A DNA stretch of 64,000 nucleotides from Microvirga sp. VF16. Lineage in GTDB: Bacteria > Pseudomonadota > Alphaproteobacteria > Rhizobiales > Beijerinckiaceae. Made by a program: the position numbers and the translations under genes. Under the pieces are notes generated by a model, which was given only the letters and a program-made list of their open reading frames with translations, ran no database searches and was not told where the DNA came from. Of the stretch, positions 59,934 through 64,000 are shown one piece after another; positions within the stretch are counted from its first letter, which is position 1, and each line of letters begins with the position of its first letter. The stretch spans positions 372,001 through 436,000 of the forward strand of contig NZ_CP069359.1 of assembly GCF_016864375.1 (NCBI RefSeq), written 5' to 3'.

Positions 59934-59990
59934 CGTCGGAGAAACCTTGGAACTCGCTTCAGGCTCAACTAAACGGACCGAGCTGATCCC

Positions 59991-60392
59991 TTACTTGAAC
60001 GGATTTACGATGGTTAGACTGTCCTGAATTCGCTGACCGTCTTGCAGGTCCTCCGAAAAGAGGGTCTCGCAGCCGGCACTTACGGCTGCGGCGACAATTA
60101 GGCTGTCATAGATCGAGAAGCCGTAGCGCTTCATGACGTTGAGCGCCACATCATGGGTATCGGTGGTTATCGGCTCGACCGCACAGAAATGCCGTACTCC
60201 AGCCAAGACCTCCCGGACCTCGTCGAGATCCATCTTGAGCTTTCGGGTCATGACGCTCACAGCCTCATTCAAGACCTGCACACTCACCGTGCCTCCCGAA
60301 GCCAGGAGAGCCTCGGCGCGATCAGCTTTGGCGGCATCCTCAGACAGCAGATACAAGACGACATTGGTGTCGAGAAAGGCTTTACCGCTCAT
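59991..60392 (-). CDS. vapC: PIN-domain toxin (VapC-like)
   Basis: The 133-residue protein has the four acidic PIN residues: Asp in FLDTNVVLYLL, Glu in NEAVSVMT, Asp in YDSLIVAAAV and Asp in SEDLQDGQ. It would be a ribonuclease inhibited by its partner. Its ATG overlaps the antitoxin gene end by 11 bases, a typical toxin-antitoxin arrangement for plasmid maintenance. Confidence 0.92.
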   Translation of the reverse strand: MSGKAFLDTNVVLYLLSEDAAKADRAEALLASGGTVSVQVLNEAVSVMTRKLKMDLDEVREVLAGVRHFCAVEPITTDTHDVALNVMKRYGFSIYDSLIVAAAVSAGCETLFSEDLQDGQRIQDSLTIVNPFK

Positions 60393-60612
60393 TGGCCTCA
60401 AGCCGATCGAACTTGAACCCAGCGGGGAGGCGGCCACGGAAGCGCCGCAGGCGCGCGAGGGTCTCGGCCGCATCAGGGGCTTTTGAGACCTCGAAGGAGC
60501 GCGATCCAGCAACGACGATTTCGATGTCGTCGCCTTCCTTCAGCTTCAACGCGTCGACGACGGCTGAGGGGAGGCGGACAGCAAGGGAGTTCCCCCATTT
60601 AGCTACCTGCAT
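60382..60612 (-). CDS. vapB: AbrB/MazE-type antitoxin (VapB-like)
   Basis: From ATG 60612, after GGAG, the 76-residue protein has an AbrB swapped-hairpin DNA-binding domain (MQVAKWGNSLAVRLPSAVVD, LKEGDDIEIVVAGSRSFEV) and a C-terminal toxin-binding tail. It neutralises the PIN toxin and probably represses the pair. A start at 60624 is also possible. Confidence 0.9.
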   Translation of the reverse strand: MQVAKWGNSLAVRLPSAVVDALKLKEGDDIEIVVAGSRSFEVSKAPDAAETLARLRRFRGRLPAGFKFDRLEANER

Positions 60613-61233
60613 TATCTGCTCCATGATATACGAAACGCTCGGCGTATATCTAGTGCTCTAGGTGCGTCGAAGCAAGACCAGTGCAGCCTGTCAACGCACC
60701 AGTAGAGACCGCTGTTGTACAATGTCTGCGGATAGCCCCATCTGGCCATTTGCGGCCGTGGCTACAGTCTCTCAGAGCTATAACATTGCGGATACGGCAC
60801 TACGGTTCGGGCGGCAGATAGTTGCTGGGAAACAGCGGCGCTAAAATACTCGAGAGCGTCTCCTCACAGGTGGTTGAAGGCTCGTGCTCAACAGTCTGAA
60901 AACGGCTCAAATGTGCCATTTCTGAAGCTATGAGCAACCGATCGTTTGAAGACGTCTTTGAAGCCAGTTTGTTAACTGGTCGGCGAGCAAAGGGCTATCC
61001 CGCCGTCCGGAAAAATGGCTTAAGAAACAATAGCTTCTGCCTTCATTGCGTGTCTGTATCAGCCGCTATGGGGCTCCAAAAAGAACTCGCCGGCGGTGGA
61101 ATTCGCCCTCATTGTAGACGTTGCTTAGCGGAATGTCGGGTTTCCTCATACCATGACGTAGCGAGGCCTTGCTTCGCTTCTTCCTGTCAAGCTATACCAT
61201 CCGAGATCAACAACTTAGCTTAAGGGTGAAAGC
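60613..61233. other. Non-coding region upstream of the second DUF1612 gene
   Basis: About 620 bases without a supported gene. The last 260 bases are the conserved leader. Confidence 0.55.
60970..61233 (+). repeat. Conserved non-coding leader of the DUF1612 gene, copy 2
   Basis: It shares GTTAAC, AAAATGGCTTAA, GCTTCTGC, GCCTTGCTTCGCTTCTTCCT, AGCTATA, GATCAA and ACTTAGCTT with 53438-53700 (reverse strand), in the same order before the GTG. Confidence 0.65.
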
Positions 61234-62391
61234 GTGGCTTTCGAGAGCAGGGGAGGGGACTACGACGAGGAGCGGTTGGTCCCGCGCACCTACGCTCTGC
61301 CGGAGCTGCCATGGGAGACCGTCGCCGGGCGCTTAGAGACCATCACGATCAGCGTGCTGCGCTTCGATGCCCGGCTCGAGGCTTCGGGCCTGGCCGCCGG
61401 CTGGCAATCGCGCTGCGACATGACCGAAGCGGTGCGCGCCCTGATCCTCGACGGCCACCTCGTCGATGTCGGCGACTTGGTGTTGCACGACGCCAGCATG
61501 GACGTGCGCCATCCCACCCACGAGCTCACCCGCGCGGCGGCGGCCCTTCGGGCCCGTCGGACAGCGATGGCCAGAAAGGCCCCGTGGCCAATCTCGATTG
61601 ATGGACTGGCCGCCCTGCGCGGCATCGGTCCCGTCACAGCAAACCCTGAAAGCTCTCGGAGGAAGGCAAAGCCGGATCCGGATGACGAGGAGGCCTACCC
61701 ACCCTTTGCCAACGATGCCGATCCCTGGGCCGCGCACTTGGCCGAGATCGATGCCCTGCTCGACCGCACCAACCAGATGCTGGCAGGTGAAACCCCGCTG
61801 CCGAAGAGCCGCTCGCACCTGGTCTACGATCCGGATCAGGACGAAGCCGAAAACGAAGATCTGTGGCTCGACCTCATCAAACGGACATCCCATTGGCCGG
61901 CGGTCGCGGCCGCGGCGGTCGCCTGGCAGGCCTGGCTCGATCTCAACCTCTACACCCGCCTGCCGTGGCTCGGCCTGACCATGGCGGCCGCCATCCTGCG
62001 GGCGCGAGGGCTGACCCATCACCTGCTGCCCTTGGCGGCCGGCTTCAAGCAGTCGAAGTTCCGGCCGCAGGGGCGGGAAGGGGCCGAAGAGAAGCTCGAG
62101 GGCTTCTGCCGGGTGCTCGAGGAGGCGCTGGCGATCGCCCACAAGGATCTCGACCGGCTGATCCTGGCGCGCGAGCTGATGAGCCGGGTCACGGCCAAGA
62201 CCCGCAGCAACTCCAAGCTGCCGGAACTGGTCGAGCTCTTTCTGTCGCGTCCGTTGGTGACGGGGCCGCTCGGAGCCAAGCTCCTGAAGGTCACGCCCAA
62301 GGCTATCGACCTGATGCTGGCGCAGCTCGGTGGGGCGCTGCCGCGCGAGCTCACCGGCCGCACCCGCTACCGCGCCTGGGGCATCGTGTAA
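61234..62391 (+). CDS. DUF1612 / RHE_PE00001-type HTH protein, copy 2
   Basis: The 385-residue protein is nearly identical in most blocks to the one at 52277 (same WQAWLDLNLYTRLPWLGL, KDLDRLILARELMSRVT, AQLGGALPRELTGRTRYRAW). It differs mainly in the hinge around residues 140-165. It starts with GTG after AAGGG. It is inverted relative to copy 1, and together they enclose the repAB region. Confidence 0.85.
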   Translation: MAFESRGGDYDEERLVPRTYALPELPWETVAGRLETITISVLRFDARLEASGLAAGWQSRCDMTEAVRALILDGHLVDVGDLVLHDASMDVRHPTHELTRAAAALRARRTAMARKAPWPISIDGLAALRGIGPVTANPESSRRKAKPDPDDEEAYPPFANDADPWAAHLAEIDALLDRTNQMLAGETPLPKSRSHLVYDPDQDEAENEDLWLDLIKRTSHWPAVAAAAVAWQAWLDLNLYTRLPWLGLTMAAAILRARGLTHHLLPLAAGFKQSKFRPQGREGAEEKLEGFCRVLEEALAIAHKDLDRLILARELMSRVTAKTRSNSKLPELVELFLSRPLVTGPLGAKLLKVTPKAIDLMLAQLGGALPRELTGRTRYRAWGIV

Positions 62392-62574
62392 CACCTATAG
62401 AACGGAAAGGGCAGTCCGGACCCTCAGGGCCATGTCCGCTTCACAATCTATGCCGGCTGAGCACCCCCACAATCTGCGATTTAGCCTTGAGGGCGTCCTT
62501 CCGGCGGTCGCAAACCAATCGGAACCATCCGTCTTGAGAGCTCATTGCCCTGTACAGGTGGATGGAGGTTTCCA

Positions 62575-63189
62575 ATGCCTGACGAGAAGATCGATCAGAA
62601 GCGTCCGGTCGATGCGGACAACGAGCCAAAGTCGATCCAACAGCGGCACGTGGACGATGCTGTTGATGACAGTTTCCCTGCCAGCGATCCGCCTGCTTGG
62701 ACCACATCAGCATCAAAAAGTGTCGCGGCCGAATGTGAGCCCGAGGCGTTGAACGAGGTACCCACGCCACCCGGTCAGGGCCCAGAGGGCCGAACCGGAA
62801 ACAACAGCGTTCAATCGGCAGTCAATCAAGCCTCTGGTCTTGCCCGCGATCTCTACCGGCGCAGTCAGACCTACATGGAACAGGGCAGGCGGTATCTGCC
62901 GGAGGCCGAGCGCTACTACCAGCAGGGCACCGAAGCCATGAGCCGGCCTGTGCAGGAGCACCCGCTCATGACCGTGCTTGCCATTGGCGCGTTGGGCTGT
63001 GCCATCGGCTGGCTGCTTGGCCGCCGAGCAGCCAGCTCTGGCACGGGACTTCAGTGGCATTCCGGCTCCAACCAGCGCCCGAGAGGGACGGAAATCTGGC
63101 AGCCGGCTCCGCGAGCAGTTCGTCGAACCCGACACTTTTCCGCTCGTGATGGGGTCGAGGCGGCAAGCCATACGAACAACAGCTTCTGA
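62575..63189 (+). CDS. FPASDP-motif protein with DUF883-like C-terminal anchor, second copy
   Basis: From ATG 62575, after GGAGG, the 204-residue protein has RHVDDAVDDSFPASDPPAWT near the start, a helical middle (VQSAVNQASGLARDLYRRSQ, EAERYYQQGTEAMSRP) and a membrane helix (HPLMTVLAIGALGCAIGWLL), then a basic tail. It has the same layout as the protein at 41493. It is probably an inner-membrane stress protein. The gene at 63283 follows on the same strand. Confidence 0.8.
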   Translation: MPDEKIDQKRPVDADNEPKSIQQRHVDDAVDDSFPASDPPAWTTSASKSVAAECEPEALNEVPTPPGQGPEGRTGNNSVQSAVNQASGLARDLYRRSQTYMEQGRRYLPEAERYYQQGTEAMSRPVQEHPLMTVLAIGALGCAIGWLLGRRAASSGTGLQWHSGSNQRPRGTEIWQPAPRAVRRTRHFSARDGVEAASHTNNSF

Positions 63190-63282
63190 CCCGGTCGGCA
63201 ACCCTTTGTCGCGAACCAAGCCACGGGCTCAGGAATGTGAGGCTTCGGATGGTTCGCTCATCAATGCGAAGGAGACAGATCG

Positions 63283-63870
63283 ATGACATCCAGCCCGGGT
63301 TCAAGTTCTGCATCGTCCCAGAAGTTGGTGACAGCCTTCTTCGACAGCCGGAGCGATGCCGAGACTGCAATTGAACGCCTGATCGATGCCGGCATGTCCC
63401 GCGACAGCATTCGCTTCATGCCTGGCGACGAGCGCGACCCACCGGACGATCCCGGCGCGGCCCAGCGCACGGAGCCGCGCGGGTTCTGGGGCGCTCTGGG
63501 TGGTTGGTTTCTGCCTGACGAGGATCGGCACACCTATGCCGAGGGTCTGCGCCGCGGGGGCTATCTGATCTCGGTCAACGCCAGTGATGAGCAGTATGAG
63601 CGTGTGCTCGGTATCCTCGACGACGAGGGTACCATCGACCTGGATGAACGCGCCGATGCTTGGCGGGCGGAGGGCTGGTCTGGCGTGTCGACGGATGACG
63701 CCCTTTCCGGATCGACCGCGAACGTGACCACCGAGGATCGACTGGTCCCCAGCGGCGAAGAGATGCCCGTTGGCAGTTCAGAGCCATCCGCTGTCGGTCG
63801 ACGCGATCACAGCCACGGGCGGACGCGAATCCGCTCCTACGTAGTGGAGGAACAATCCACAAAAAGGTGA
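63283..63870 (+). CDS. Stress-type protein with YflT/YsnF-like N-terminus
   Basis: After AAGGAG, the 195-residue protein begins with LVTAFFDSRSDAETAIERLI, DAGMSRDSIRFMPGDER, the pattern of YflT/YsnF-like general stress domains. A glycine-rich hinge and acidic repeats follow (YAEGLRRGGYLISVNASDEQ). It ends GRTRIRSYVVEE, which resembles the beginning of a YsnF/DUF2382 repeat that is then cut off. The function is unknown. Confidence 0.65.
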   Translation: MTSSPGSSSASSQKLVTAFFDSRSDAETAIERLIDAGMSRDSIRFMPGDERDPPDDPGAAQRTEPRGFWGALGGWFLPDEDRHTYAEGLRRGGYLISVNASDEQYERVLGILDDEGTIDLDERADAWRAEGWSGVSTDDALSGSTANVTTEDRLVPSGEEMPVGSSEPSAVGRRDHSHGRTRIRSYVVEEQSTKR

Positions 63871-64000
63871 GGCCGCTCCGGCAGCGCAGGCTGGATGTGA
63901 ACCGATTCTATCACGGATGCGGCAGATAGATCGATGAATGGACGCTTGGATTAGCGATGCAGGCGGTATCTTACCACCGCCCCGACCATCCATTTAACTC

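Noticed and set aside
60930..61223. Plus-strand frame of 97 codons upstream of DUF1612 copy 2
   Set aside because: The region is conserved as non-coding DNA with the leader of copy 1, where the frame is not kept.

Overview
The window is GC-rich DNA (rough impression only; not computed) from an alphaproteobacterium of the Hyphomicrobiales, most like Methylobacteriaceae (Microvirga or Methylobacterium). The evidence is gene content: homospermidine synthase, HWE-type histidine kinase, MucR-like fragment, and small ETFPASDP-type proteins. A repAB pair with clustered parS-like palindromes at 53.9-57.6 kb, many insertion-sequence scars and a plasmid-borne stress gene set show that this is a large plasmid or chromid, not core chromosome. 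No rRNA operon, intact tRNA gene or CRISPR array was seen.

Layout. 0-6.3 kb: small stress and regulatory genes (two rnk, ptsN-like, hpf, a zinc-ribbon protein, an HTH protein, a CBS-pair protein), several decayed. 6.4-7.9 kb: homospermidine synthase. 8.5-13 kb: a minus-strand catabolic group (SDR remnant, LivK-like binding protein, BKACE beta-keto acid cleavage enzyme, ScoAB CoA-transferase, ETF-QO tail) cut by an IS1595-family element. 13-15.1 kb: nested IS fragments and a GGDEF remnant. 15.8-28.5 kb: a type I secretion island with an adaptor, an ABC exporter, a 968-residue RTX protein, a second RTX protein, two smaller acidic proteins sharing a module with it, a membrane protein and two receiver-like regulators lacking the phospho-acceptor Asp. 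28.7-30 kb: a deleted IS1595 derivative joined to an IS5-family transposase and a truncated response regulator. 30-45 kb: a long run of short stress genes (rhodanese, SnoaL-like proteins, MBL hydrolase, arsC, ECF sigma factor, SWIB, Hfq, DUF883-like, PRC-barrel, HWE kinase with response regulator, cupin, CsbD-like). 45.8-46.8 kb: an IS630-family element. 47.9-52.1 kb: cytochrome P450, two tRNA 3' scars, a papain-like protein, an alcohol dehydrogenase. 52.3-62.4 kb: the replicon maintenance region, bounded by two inverted paralogues of a DUF1612 (RHE_PE00001-like) protein, with repB, repA, five parS-like sites, a nonsense-broken Mug-type glycosylase, an APH(6)-like kinase, a serine recombinase and a VapBC pair. 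62.5-64 kb: two more stress-type proteins.

How it fits together. The RTX gene, exporter and adaptor form one minus-strand operon (968-aa RTX, ABC, HlyD) that should export the RTX proteins. The related small acidic proteins and the two receiver-like proteins share promoter regions rich in TACGCC/GGCGTA boxes with the RTX genes, so the island looks like one co-regulated surface or secretion system. The 30-45 kb run has one clear EcfG-type promoter (GGAAC-N17-CGTT) and an ECF sigma gene, which fits a general-stress regulon. RepA, RepB and the parS cluster would partition the replicon. No repC is present, so the replication initiator is either outside the window or unrecognised.
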